Source of the DNA: Bryobacterales bacterium
GTDB lineage: Bacteria; Acidobacteriota; Terriglobia; Bryobacterales; Bryobacteraceae
DNA length: 5,301 nucleotides
Assembly (NCBI GenBank): GCA_025353235.1
Contig: JANXQZ010000735.1
Location: 1-5,301, forward strand
Direction: 5' to 3'
Position numbers and translations under genes: made by a program. Under the pieces are notes generated by a model that worked only from the letters and a program-made list of their open reading frames with translations, was not told the DNA's origin and did not search any database. This document shows positions 1 to 5,301 of the stretch, piece after piece. Positions within the stretch are counted from its first letter, which is position 1; each line of letters begins with the position of its first letter.

Positions 1-716
1 CAGATTGCAACCAGGAGCCCGAATACGCTGCCCGAGACAACTCCCAGGGATGGGTCGTAATTCCCGAGCGACCACATGTTGTGAAAGTTTGATTGAATGG
101 CCGCGGCGTTCCGACCGAGGAACAGTCCAGCCAGGATCAAAGCCGCGACCGCGACCATCTTGGCGCTGGTGAAGATGTTTTGCACGAAGCGACCGTATTC
201 CAGTCCTCGGCTGTTGGTCCAAGTGAGCAGTGCAATCACCAGAATTCCAACTAGCTGAGCGGTGGAGAGGGATAACGCATAACCTTGCGTGATGTGGATG
301 GGAGCAATCAGGTAATGCGTTTCGCCGACGGGAGCCCAGAGGATTGCGAGGAATCGCGCAAAAGCCACGGCTACGGCGGCGATGGTGCCGGTTTGGATCA
401 CGGTGAACAGGGTCCAGCCGTAGAGGAATCCCATGAGTGGCGAGTACGCTTCGCGCAGGTAAACATACATGCCTCCCGCACGGGGCATCATGGAGGCGAG
501 TTCGCCGTAGGAGAGAGCTGCTGTGATGGTGAGAAGACCGCTGAAAACCCAGGCGGCCAGCAGCCAGCCGGGACTTCCGATCAGGCGGGACATGTCGGCC
601 GAGACGATGAAGATGCCCGACCCGATCATCACTCCGATGACGATCATCGTAGAGTCAAAAAGATTCAGTCCGCGGACGAAGCCCGCGTCGCGATCAACTT
701 GCGCTGGTGCGGCCAT
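1..716 (-). CDS. APC-superfamily amino acid permease, N-terminal part (cut by window edge)
   Basis: This is a cytoplasmic-membrane amino acid transporter of the APC superfamily, and its closest flavour is the LAT/SteT-like exchangers. The start is the ATG at 716-714, and 238 codons are visible before the left edge. The protein begins MAAPAQVDRDAGFVRGLNLF. The first membrane segment carries the unwound-helix motif GSGIF (residues 32-36), which in this superfamily binds the substrate amino and carboxyl groups. The loop MMPRAGGMYVYLREAY (about 77-92) is the conserved APC signature after TM2. Further hydrophobic segments lie near residues 52-70, 95-121, 153-166 and 184-201. No stop or frameshift interrupts the visible part. 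No clear Shine-Dalgarno site precedes the start. It lies downstream of the toxin gene on the same strand, 103 bp away, and probably has its own promoter. The substrate cannot be told from this half. Confidence 0.9.
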   Translation of the reverse strand, partial: MAAPAQVDRDAGFVRGLNLFDSTMIVIGVMIGSGIFIVSADMSRLIGSPGWLLAAWVFSGLLTITAALSYGELASMMPRAGGMYVYLREAYSPLMGFLYGWTLFTVIQTGTIAAVAVAFARFLAILWAPVGETHYLIAPIHITQGYALSLSTAQLVGILVIALLTWTNSRGLEYGRFVQNIFTSAKMVAVAALILAGLFLGRNAAAIQSNFHNMWSLGNYDPSLGVVSGSVFGLLVAI

Positions 717-742
717 TTTTGATGGATTGGTCAGAAGGGATT

Positions 743-748
743 ATTGTA
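743..748 (-). promoter_or_regulatory. Possible -10 box for the permease gene
   Basis: On the minus strand this reads TACAAT, one mismatch from TATAAT, 26 bp ahead of the permease ATG. It would give a leader of roughly 20 nt. A TTGACC hexamer (772-777) lies upstream, but the 23-bp spacing is too long for a normal sigma-70 pair, so only the -10 element is proposed. The rest of the 717-819 gap shows no terminator hairpin with a T-run and no ORF. Confidence 0.28.
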
Positions 749-819
749 CCGGGAATCAGCGTTGGCGTAGCGGTCAATCCTGCTGAGCTCTGGAACGACT
801 TGAACACTTCTTCTCCGTC

Positions 820-1071
820 TTACGCTTCTATTTTGGGTGGGGAAGAAGCTTGATAATGCGATGTGTCGCCCTCGATGCTGAAATAGAAGCGCCAGTCCTT
901 CGTGACTCGAGCCTGCCAGCGGTCTTCGGATTCGTCGTATTTCTTAGCTCGCAAAGAAGGATGCCGAAGATTCTGCCCAAGGAGTTTGGTTTGCTTGAAA
1001 AAAGCTTTCTTCACTGGGTGTGGCGCCGATTCCAGGGCTTCCAACACCGCAGTGCTGAATTCGATCTTCAT
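820..1071 (-). CDS. RelE/ParE-type toxin with a frameshifted C-terminus
   Basis: This is a small toxin of the RelE/ParE superfamily, whose members are usually ribosome-dependent mRNA endonucleases or gyrase poisons. It has 83 residues from the ATG at 1071-1069. A TTG three bases upstream could also serve but is less likely. Family features are the N-terminal strand MKIEFS, the helical hairpin up to about residue 33, NLRHPSLRAKKYDES (34-48), and the core strands RWQARVTKDWRFYFSIEGD (51-69). After D69/T70 the reading frame continues as SHYQASSPPKIEA, which does not resemble the family. Another frame of the same bases gives RIIKLLPHPK and then stop TAG at 828-830, which is the ending expected after IEGDT. 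A change of +1 or -2 bases near 861-866 would explain this. The ATG shares one base with the antitoxin stop (TGATG), so translation is coupled. Whether the altered toxin is active is unknown. Confidence 0.82.
   Translation of the reverse strand: MKIEFSTAVLEALESAPHPVKKAFFKQTKLLGQNLRHPSLRAKKYDESEDRWQARVTKDWRFYFSIEGDTSHYQASSPPKIEA
823..891. repeat. Perfect 11-bp inverted repeat around the toxin frameshift
   Basis: The left arm CGCTTCTATTT (823-833) is the exact reverse complement of AAATAGAAGCG (881-891), with 47 bp between the arms. The right arm is the toxin's own RFYF codons. The left arm covers the putative ancestral TAG stop and the bases just after it. In the toxin mRNA the two arms could pair as an 11-bp stem with a 47-nt loop. 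There is no adjoining T-run, so it is not a standard intrinsic terminator. Confidence 0.6.
828..863 (-). other. Out-of-frame remnant of the toxin's C-terminal tail
   Basis: Read on the minus strand in the frame CGC-ATT-ATC beginning at 860, these bases encode RIIKLLPHPK followed by TAG (830-828). RelE-like toxins whose core ends WRFYF-IEGDT typically finish with a strand and a PHPK motif, so this is taken to be the original ending, displaced by a small indel. The actual annotated frame passes through the same bases and stops at 820-822. Confidence 0.65.
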
Positions 1072-1403
1072 CAAGCTCGTTTGGGTTTGTTCGGGTCCGC
1101 TCGCTTCTTCAGTTCACTCTTCATGTAGGCAATCATCTCGTCGGCAGTGCCGAACGGACCGTGAAACGGACCTTTTGCAGCTTCGTCAAGCTGGGAGTCA
1201 ATATCTCTACGCTGCTCGGGAGTGTACTGATCGTCGGCGTTAGGGAACCCGGAGCGATCAACTATTGCCTTTGGAGTGATAACGATGGTTCCTTGCTTGA
1301 CCGAAAACTCTACCAAGTCGCCTTCGGCCAAACCAGCCTGCTTTCGTACACGGGTTGGGATCGTGACTTGGCCTTTGTGTTGAATCTTGGCAATGGCACT
1401 CAT
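1071..1403 (-). CDS. AbrB/MazE-type antitoxin
   Basis: This is the 110-residue antitoxin partner of the RelE/ParE-type toxin. Residues 3-45 form a swapped-hairpin AbrB/MazE/SpoVT DNA-binding domain: AKIQHKGQVTIPTRVRKQAG, then LAEGDLVEFSV and GTIVITPK. Residues 59-101 form the tail that in this family wraps the toxin, with YTPEQRRDIDSQLDEA followed by GPFGTADEMIAYMKSELKK. The last nine residues are basic and proline-rich. The start ATG at 1403-1401 lies just upstream of the domain, and the stop TGA overlaps the toxin ATG by one base. AbrB-type antitoxins usually repress their own promoter, alone or with the toxin, so binding in the 1404-1467 gap is expected. The domain is more often paired with MazF or VapC toxins, but AbrB-RelE combinations exist. 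Confidence 0.88.
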   Translation of the reverse strand: MSAIAKIQHKGQVTIPTRVRKQAGLAEGDLVEFSVKQGTIVITPKAIVDRSGFPNADDQYTPEQRRDIDSQLDEAAKGPFHGPFGTADEMIAYMKSELKKRADPNKPKRA

Positions 1404-1428
1404 AGGCGATCAGACCATCGAACATTCT

Positions 1429-1434
1429 AGTATA
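1429..1434 (-). promoter_or_regulatory. Candidate -10 box of the toxin-antitoxin operon
   Basis: TATACT on the minus strand, 26 bases before the antitoxin ATG, differs from TATAAT at one position. The -35 hexamer at 17-bp spacing (GATACG) is poor. No clear Shine-Dalgarno site follows. Confidence 0.35.
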
Positions 1435-1459
1435 ACGTCCACTTTCAGCAGCGTATCCT

Positions 1460-1465
1460 GGTGAG
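1460..1465 (+). promoter_or_regulatory. Possible ribosome binding site of the ABC ATPase gene
   Basis: GGTGAG lies only two bases before the ATG at 1468, closer than the usual 5-9. It is the only purine-rich stretch available and supports this ATG over a downstream one only weakly. The protein alignment (short lead, then IETSGLTKVF) is the stronger reason. Confidence 0.35.
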
Positions 1466-1467
1466 AG

Positions 1468-2403
1468 ATGCCCTCCGACTTTGCCATTGAGACCTCCGGT
1501 CTCACCAAGGTGTTCCGCACGCCTTGGAAACGGCGCGAAGTTCGGGCAGTAAACGGAATCTCACTCAGCGTGGCACGGGGTGCCACTTTCGGCCTGCTCG
1601 GGCCAAACGGGGCAGGCAAAACCACCTTCGTAAAAATGCTCCTCTCGGCAGTGCATCCCACCTCAGGATCCGCCAAAATCTTCGGGCGCAATGCAGCCGA
1701 TGCCGAGGCGCGACGCCCCATCGGATACCTCCCTGAAAACCACCGCTTTCCCACCTATCTGACCGGCAACGGAATGCTGGACCTCTACGCGGGCTTATCC
1801 GGCATGCCCTCAGGTGAACGGAAAAAACTGATTCCCGGCCTTCTCGCTCGAGTCGGACTCGATGAATGGGGGGACGTTCGACTCGGCAAATATTCAAAAG
1901 GAATGCTGCAGCGGGTGGGACTCGCCCAAGCTCTCATTCACTCGCCCACCCTGCTCATTCTGGACGAACCATCCGATGGAGTGGACCCTGTAGGCCGCCG
2001 CGATATTCGCACAATTTTAAGCGAACTCGAAGAGAAAGGCGTGACTATTTTCATCAACTCCCACTTGCTGGTGGAAGTGGAACTGTTCTGCCACGAGGTT
2101 GCCATCCTCCATAAAGGAGAGGTGGCCTTGGCAGGTAAGGTCAAGGATCTCACCGCTGGCAAGGGCTACCGGCTTACGGCGATGCAGGTTCCCGAGACAG
2201 TAAGGAGCGAGTTGGCGCTCAAAGCGGTTTCGGTCAGCGCCCGTGACGGCTTATCAGACTTCCAGTTCCTCAGCCGCGAAGATGCCAACCAAGCGTTGGA
2301 CCTGCTCCGGGCGCAGCACTGCGAAGTGGAAGCCCTAACCCCCACCACCAGCACTCTGGAAGAGGTGTTCGTGAAGACCGTCCAAGGCCACACCCAAGCA
2401 TGA
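1468..2403 (+). CDS. ABC transporter ATP-binding protein (ABC-2 / NosF-like type)
   Basis: This is the 311-residue cytoplasmic ATPase that powers the membrane permease encoded immediately downstream. All nucleotide-binding motifs are present: Walker A GPNGAGKT (45-52), Q-loop region GYLPENHRFP (86-95), signature YSKGMLQ (142-148), Walker B LLILDEP (162-168), D-loop DGVD (170-173) and switch histidine H199 in INSHLL. The Q-loop position is Glu90 and the signature is YSKGM rather than LSGGQ. Both are known in ABC-2 exporter ATPases of the NosF/CcmA-like group. Residues 225-311 form the extra C-terminal domain common in this group, ending in TLEEVFVKTV. The stop overlaps the permease start by four bases (ATGA), so the two are translated together. 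The substrate is unknown. Drug, lipid, polysaccharide or protein export are all possible. Confidence 0.95.
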   Translation: MPSDFAIETSGLTKVFRTPWKRREVRAVNGISLSVARGATFGLLGPNGAGKTTFVKMLLSAVHPTSGSAKIFGRNAADAEARRPIGYLPENHRFPTYLTGNGMLDLYAGLSGMPSGERKKLIPGLLARVGLDEWGDVRLGKYSKGMLQRVGLAQALIHSPTLLILDEPSDGVDPVGRRDIRTILSELEEKGVTIFINSHLLVEVELFCHEVAILHKGEVALAGKVKDLTAGKGYRLTAMQVPETVRSELALKAVSVSARDGLSDFQFLSREDANQALDLLRAQHCEVEALTPTTSTLEEVFVKTVQGHTQA

Positions 2404-3224
2404 TTGCCACGCTCGCGCTCATCCAAGATACGTTTCGCGAGGCGCTCGCCCGCAAGATCTTCTGGGGGCTTTTTGGCCTCTCGACAGTGATGATTCTGTT
2501 CTTCCTCTTCTTGCTCAATATCGATATCGTGGAGGGGGCGATGGCCACCGTCACGCTGTTCGGCCGCACCGTCAACCGTGTCAGCGACGTGGACAAGTGG
2601 GTCCGAAGCACGCAGGCGATCGTCGCCACCTTCCTCTACACCTGGAGCATGTTCCTGGCAGTCTTCGCCTCCGCAGGCCTCACGCCCAGCATTATGGAGC
2701 CAGGCCGCATCGAGTTGCTCCTCTCAAAGCCTGTATCCCGCGTGCATATCCTATTGGGGCGCTATGTCGGAAACGTTCTGGTGGTTTCCTGCAACGTGGC
2801 TTACCTGGTAACAGCAGTCTGGCTGATTCTGGGCATCAAGACAGGGATTTGGTCGAGCAGTTTTCTGGTATCGATCGCGACCACCATCTTCGTCTTCGCG
2901 GTGCTGCTCACGGTAGTCGTGCTGGTAGGCGTGCTGTTTGAGAGCGCCGCCTTGGCCACTATGGTCACCATAGCGCTGATGATCATGAGCCCGATTCTGG
3001 CCCAGACCAGCACCATGCTGAAGCTGCTCTCCTCCGAGTGGTCGCGCAATGTCTGGCGAACTCTGTACTATTGCGTTCCCAAGGTGTTCGATATGGGGAA
3101 GGCGACGCTGAATCTGATCCAACGCGATCCGGTGGATGTTGCGATGCCAATTTGGACGTCAGCCGTTTTCGGCGCTCTCATGTTGGTAGCCGCAGTCCTG
3201 GTTTTCCGCAAGAGGGATTTCTAA
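2400..3224 (+). CDS. ABC-2 type transporter permease (NosY-like)
   Basis: This is a 274-residue integral membrane protein, the partner of the ATPase encoded just upstream. Hydrophobic segments lie at about 21-41, 74-94, 124-146, 152-181, 182-202 and 248-269, giving the usual six-helix ABC-2 layout. The opening IQDTFREALARKIFW is the typical cytoplasmic coupling helix of NosY-like permeases. The stretch TPSIMEPGRIELLLSKPVSR (95-114) between TM2 and TM3 is the conserved region where the family usually reads E...G....LLSKPVSR. The protein ends in basic FRKRDF, typical of this family. The start ATG overlaps the ATPase stop. A weak AAGG lies 12 bases upstream, so initiation is probably by coupling. 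The stop TAA shares one base with the lipoprotein ATG. Two such permeases, or one dimer, would complete the transporter. No second permease is nearby, so a homodimer is inferred. Confidence 0.92.
   Translation: MIATLALIQDTFREALARKIFWGLFGLSTVMILFFLFLLNIDIVEGAMATVTLFGRTVNRVSDVDKWVRSTQAIVATFLYTWSMFLAVFASAGLTPSIMEPGRIELLLSKPVSRVHILLGRYVGNVLVVSCNVAYLVTAVWLILGIKTGIWSSSFLVSIATTIFVFAVLLTVVVLVGVLFESAALATMVTIALMIMSPILAQTSTMLKLLSSEWSRNVWRTLYYCVPKVFDMGKATLNLIQRDPVDVAMPIWTSAVFGALMLVAAVLVFRKRDF
3211..3216 (+). promoter_or_regulatory. Ribosome binding site that fixes the lipoprotein start
   Basis: AGAGGG lies within the last permease codons, seven bases before the ATG at 3224. Together with the signal peptide that begins there, it decides this start over the 62-codon in-frame extension that reaches back into the permease gene. 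Confidence 0.6.
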
Positions 3225-4132
3225 TGAGAGCTGTCCTTGGCCTCACGCTCGCACTGGCTTTATGCGCATGCCGTTCGCCCCAGCCCAAGACGGTGTCTAT
3301 CGATCCCGCGCTGGAATCTTTGGTTCCCGCCGATACCACGTTCGCAATGGGCGCGGACATGAACAGCATCCGGACCACCCATGTGTTCCAGAAGTATCTC
3401 ACCGCCGTGAACCTGCCGCAGTTGGACGAGTTCGCGAAGAAGACCAACGTGGATCCGCGCAAGGATCTTTGGCAAATCCTATCCTGCTCAAACGGCAAGA
3501 CTGGATTGTTCCTCGCTCGCGGCAAGTTTAGCAATGGCAGGGACGAGCCTCGCATTCAGATGGAAGGCGTGAAACGATTTGACTACAAAGGAGCCAGCCT
3601 TTTCGGCAACGAGCAAACGGCGGTGCTGTTCCTAAACTTGTCGACGGCTGCTGCGGGTCGGACCCCTGAACTGCGCGCGCTAGTGGACAACCGGAACCAC
3701 AACAGCGAAGGCTTGCCCGCCGCTCTGAAGGCGAAGGTGGGAGCGCTTGGCTCCGGCAGCCAAATCTGGGCCGTGTTCACCGGCGGCTTAGCTGGGCTGA
3801 ATTTGGGAGTGCCGGAAGAGAGCAACATCGGGCAGCTTCTGCGCGTGTTCAAAGGGATCGACAGCGGCAGCATGGGAATCAACCTGCGGGATGGCTTCGC
3901 TTTTGCTGCTCACTTGGATTGCAGAACACCAGGCGATGCCAAGCGCGTGCGCGACGCCATCAAAGGCGTAGTCGGGCTGGGTCGGCTGAGCACGCCCGAC
4001 AATCAGCCGGAGATGCTCAAGCTGTACGATGCGATCCAGGTGAATAACGACCAGACCAAGGTGGATATCGCGGCGCAAGTTGCGCCCGACCTCGAAGATA
4101 AATTTCTCGACCTCTGGCTGAAGAAGCGATAG
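3224..4132 (+). CDS. Uncharacterised lipoprotein co-translated with the ABC-2 exporter
   Basis: This is a 302-residue protein of unknown function. It starts with a lipoprotein signal, MRAVLGLTLALALCAC. The best lipobox is L13-C14-A15-C16, so Cys16 would be lipidated and the rest would sit outside the cytoplasmic membrane. No helix follows the signal. Notable stretches are LVPADTTFAMGADM (33-46), LPQLDEFAKKTNVDPRKDLW (64-83), a strand-rich middle with GLFLARGKFSNGR (94-106), and a C-terminal part INLRDGFAFAAHLDC (219-233) followed by a helix and a final strand/helix pair to residue 302. I see no catalytic motif. Similar N-terminal wording (FVPADT..., LDEF..KTG.DPR.DLW) is, as far as I recall, found in hypothetical acidobacterial proteins. 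The one-base TAATG overlap with the permease suggests a shared job, perhaps as an extracytoplasmic partner of the exporter. An unrelated passenger is also possible. Confidence 0.85.
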   Translation: MRAVLGLTLALALCACRSPQPKTVSIDPALESLVPADTTFAMGADMNSIRTTHVFQKYLTAVNLPQLDEFAKKTNVDPRKDLWQILSCSNGKTGLFLARGKFSNGRDEPRIQMEGVKRFDYKGASLFGNEQTAVLFLNLSTAAAGRTPELRALVDNRNHNSEGLPAALKAKVGALGSGSQIWAVFTGGLAGLNLGVPEESNIGQLLRVFKGIDSGSMGINLRDGFAFAAHLDCRTPGDAKRVRDAIKGVVGLGRLSTPDNQPEMLKLYDAIQVNNDQTKVDIAAQVAPDLEDKFLDLWLKKR

Positions 4133-4142
4133 GCAGCTTGGA

Positions 4143-4148
4143 TATACT
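4143..4148 (+). promoter_or_regulatory. Possible -10 box immediately ahead of the hydrolase gene
   Basis: TATACT lies six bases before the ATG at 4155. If used, transcription would begin at or next to the start codon and give a leaderless mRNA. This is consistent with the lack of any Shine-Dalgarno sequence in the 22-bp gap. No -35 match is seen at 16-18 bp (GAAGAA at 4120-4125). Read-through from the ABC operon is an equally good explanation. Confidence 0.27.
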
Positions 4149-4154
4149 CGTGCC

Positions 4155-5301
4155 ATGCGTCGCCCGATTTGCATTGCCTTGCTTAGCCTAGGTGCGTTCC
4201 CTTCCTCTGCGCAGATGACAGCCGAAAACCCGCGCAGACTCTTGTCGCAGGGTTCCGACCAGAAGGCTGCTCTTAAAATAAGCGAGGCGATCTACCAGGC
4301 CATCGGCTTCGGCAACACTTATATGGTGACCACGTCTGAAGGCAACGTGATCATCGATACATCCATCGTGACGCAGGCGCCCCGGCATGTGAGGCTGCTC
4401 AAACAAGTCAGCGATGCACCCATTCGCTACATCATTCTGACGCACGGTCACGGCGATCACACCGGCGGCATCCCTCTGTGGAAACAACCGGGAACGCAGA
4501 TCATCGCGCAGAAGAATCACGTCGAGTTTATGAACTATCAGAAGCGCCTCGAAGCGTTTTATGCGAGGCGGAACGCGGCCCAGTTCGGGCTGAACATCCC
4601 GCAACCGGGTCCGTGGGCCGGAAACTACGCCGCTAAGATCGAACCAACCATTCTGTTTGACGATAAGTACGAATTCTTGCTGGGCGGCATGACGTTCCAG
4701 ATCATGCACACGCCGGGCGAGACACCGGATCATCTGACGGTTTGGATTCCGCAGCTGAAAGCGGCCTTCACGGGTGACAACTACTACGAGTCGTTTCCGA
4801 ACATCTATACTCTGCGCGGCACCGAGCCCCGCTGGGCGCTGGATTACGTGAATTCCCTGAACACAGTGATGAAGCTGCAACCCGAACTGGTGCTTCCGAG
4901 CCATGGTCCGGTGGTTCGCGGCAATCGAGACATCGCGGCTCAGCTTACAAAATCGCGCGATGCGATTCAGTACGTTCACGATGCGGTGGTGAAGGGCATG
5001 AACGACGGCAAAGACGTATTCACGCTGATGCGCGAGGTGCGGCTGCCGACCAATCTGGATGTGGGCGAGTCATACGGGAAAGTGGCGTGGTCGGTGCGCG
5101 GGATCTACGAAGGGTATGTGGGGTGGTTCGATTTGAATCCCGCCAATATGTACGATCTATCTCCGAATGCAGTGGACCCCGATTTAGTTCGCCTCGCGGG
5201 CGGTCCCGAGCCTGTAGTCAAGCTTGCGGCGGAACGGGTCCAGCAAGGGCGGGCAGTGGAGGCGCTGCGATTGCTGGATGCGGCACTGACAGCCGATCCC
5301 G
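4155..5301 (+). CDS. Secreted metallo-beta-lactamase-fold hydrolase, alkylsulfatase-like (C-terminus beyond window)
   Basis: An exported hydrolase resembling the linear primary-alkylsulfatase class (SdsA1/YjcS/BDS1), which cleaves sulfate esters using two zinc ions. 382 codons are visible. Residues 1-19 are a Sec signal peptide, with likely cleavage in PSSA-QM. The metallo-beta-lactamase domain has THGHGDH with ligands H97, H99, D101 and H102, Glu189 in HTPGET (185-190), Asp208 in TGDNYYESFPNIYTLRG and His250 in PSHGP. The last blocks match the alkylsulfatase pattern, where the second acidic ligand is usually Glu in an EN....N..TLRG motif. The dimerisation segment WSVRGIYEGYVGWFDLNPAN (312-331) is diagnostic. 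From about 353 onward a helical repeat begins (AERVQQGRAVEALRLLDAAL). Family members of 600-650 residues usually also have an SCP2-like C-terminal domain, which would lie outside. Other ester substrates are possible. The gene follows the lipoprotein by 22 bp. Confidence 0.88.
   Translation, partial: MRRPICIALLSLGAFPSSAQMTAENPRRLLSQGSDQKAALKISEAIYQAIGFGNTYMVTTSEGNVIIDTSIVTQAPRHVRLLKQVSDAPIRYIILTHGHGDHTGGIPLWKQPGTQIIAQKNHVEFMNYQKRLEAFYARRNAAQFGLNIPQPGPWAGNYAAKIEPTILFDDKYEFLLGGMTFQIMHTPGETPDHLTVWIPQLKAAFTGDNYYESFPNIYTLRGTEPRWALDYVNSLNTVMKLQPELVLPSHGPVVRGNRDIAAQLTKSRDAIQYVHDAVVKGMNDGKDVFTLMREVRLPTNLDVGESYGKVAWSVRGIYEGYVGWFDLNPANMYDLSPNAVDPDLVRLAGGPEPVVKLAAERVQQGRAVEALRLLDAALTADP

Larger units (their letters stand above)
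1404..1467. promoter_or_regulatory. Divergent promoter region between the antitoxin and ABC operons
   Basis: These 64 bp separate two divergently transcribed units and must supply both promoters, or lie just inside one. On the minus strand TATACT (1429-1434) is a good -10 candidate, giving a leader of about 18 nt for the antitoxin. No good -35 lies at the right distance. On the plus strand the overlapping TAGTAT/TATAAC (1428-1436) could be a weak -10. A short imperfect dyad, CGAT-6-ATCG (1407-1420), might be part of an operator but is too short to insist on. An AbrB protein bound here could affect both genes. Confidence 0.45.

Noticed and set aside
285..722. Plus-strand open frame of 145 codons opposite the permease
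   Set aside because: It is antisense to a gene with strong APC motifs, and its translation is a low-complexity, hydrophilic shadow (repeated D, H, E, G).
743..777. TTGACC/TACAAT as a complete sigma-70 promoter for the permease
   Set aside because: The spacing is 23 bp, well outside the usual 16-18. Only the -10-like part was kept, at low confidence.
784..799. Palindromic GAGCTC region between the toxin and permease as a terminator
   Set aside because: The dyad breaks after the six-base core and no T-run follows on either strand.
850..1430. Several plus-strand open frames opposite the toxin-antitoxin genes
   Set aside because: They are shadows of two recognisable minus-strand genes, have no plausible start context and no family resemblance.
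1468..2403. Glu in the Q-loop and YSKGM signature as a sign of a defective ATPase
   Set aside because: Both variants are common in functional ABC-2 exporter ATPases, and all other motifs are intact.
3038..3223. 62-codon N-terminal extension of the lipoprotein reading frame
   Set aside because: It overlaps conserved permease sequence in another frame. The ATG at 3224 has a ribosome site and is followed directly by a lipoprotein signal peptide.
4188..4979. Long minus-strand open frame (263 codons) opposite the hydrolase gene
   Set aside because: It lies wholly antisense to a clearly conserved metallo-beta-lactamase-fold gene. Its translation has no recognisable domain, and long antisense frames are expected at this base composition.

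Overview
The window looks like a stretch of chromosome from a moderately high-GC bacterium. The protein style fits an acidobacterium of the Solibacter/Bryobacterales type: a small co-translated ABC-2 export operon, an uncharacterised lipoprotein, and a secreted metallo-beta-lactamase-fold enzyme of the alkylsulfatase class. That placement is an inference from protein flavour only. There is no rRNA, tRNA, CRISPR array, transposase or phage gene.

Layout. Bases 1-716 (minus strand) are the N-terminal 238 codons of an APC-superfamily amino acid permease that runs off the left edge. Bases 820-1403 (minus strand) are a two-gene toxin-antitoxin module: an AbrB/MazE-type antitoxin followed, with a one-base stop/start overlap, by a RelE/ParE-type toxin. 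The toxin's last residues appear frameshifted, and the lost family-typical tail can still be read in another frame. A 64-bp gap (1404-1467) separates this leftward block from a rightward block and must hold both promoters.

The rightward block starts with an ABC ATPase (1468-2403). It overlaps an ABC-2 membrane permease (2400-3224) by ATGA. The permease in turn overlaps a small lipoprotein (3224-4132) by TAATG. These three genes form one tightly coupled unit, most simply read as an ATP-driven ABC-2 exporter with a partner lipoprotein of unknown role. After 22 bases comes a secreted metallo-beta-lactamase-fold hydrolase with an alkylsulfatase dimerisation motif (4155 to the right edge, incomplete).

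Most of the window is ordinary. The points that deserve attention are the frameshifted toxin tail, the 11-bp inverted repeat that spans the toxin's apparent ancestral stop, the AbrB plus RelE/ParE pairing, the lipoprotein locked into the exporter operon, and a Glu-to-Asp change at a presumed metal ligand of the alkylsulfatase-like enzyme. I do not see convincing evidence for a wholly new system.
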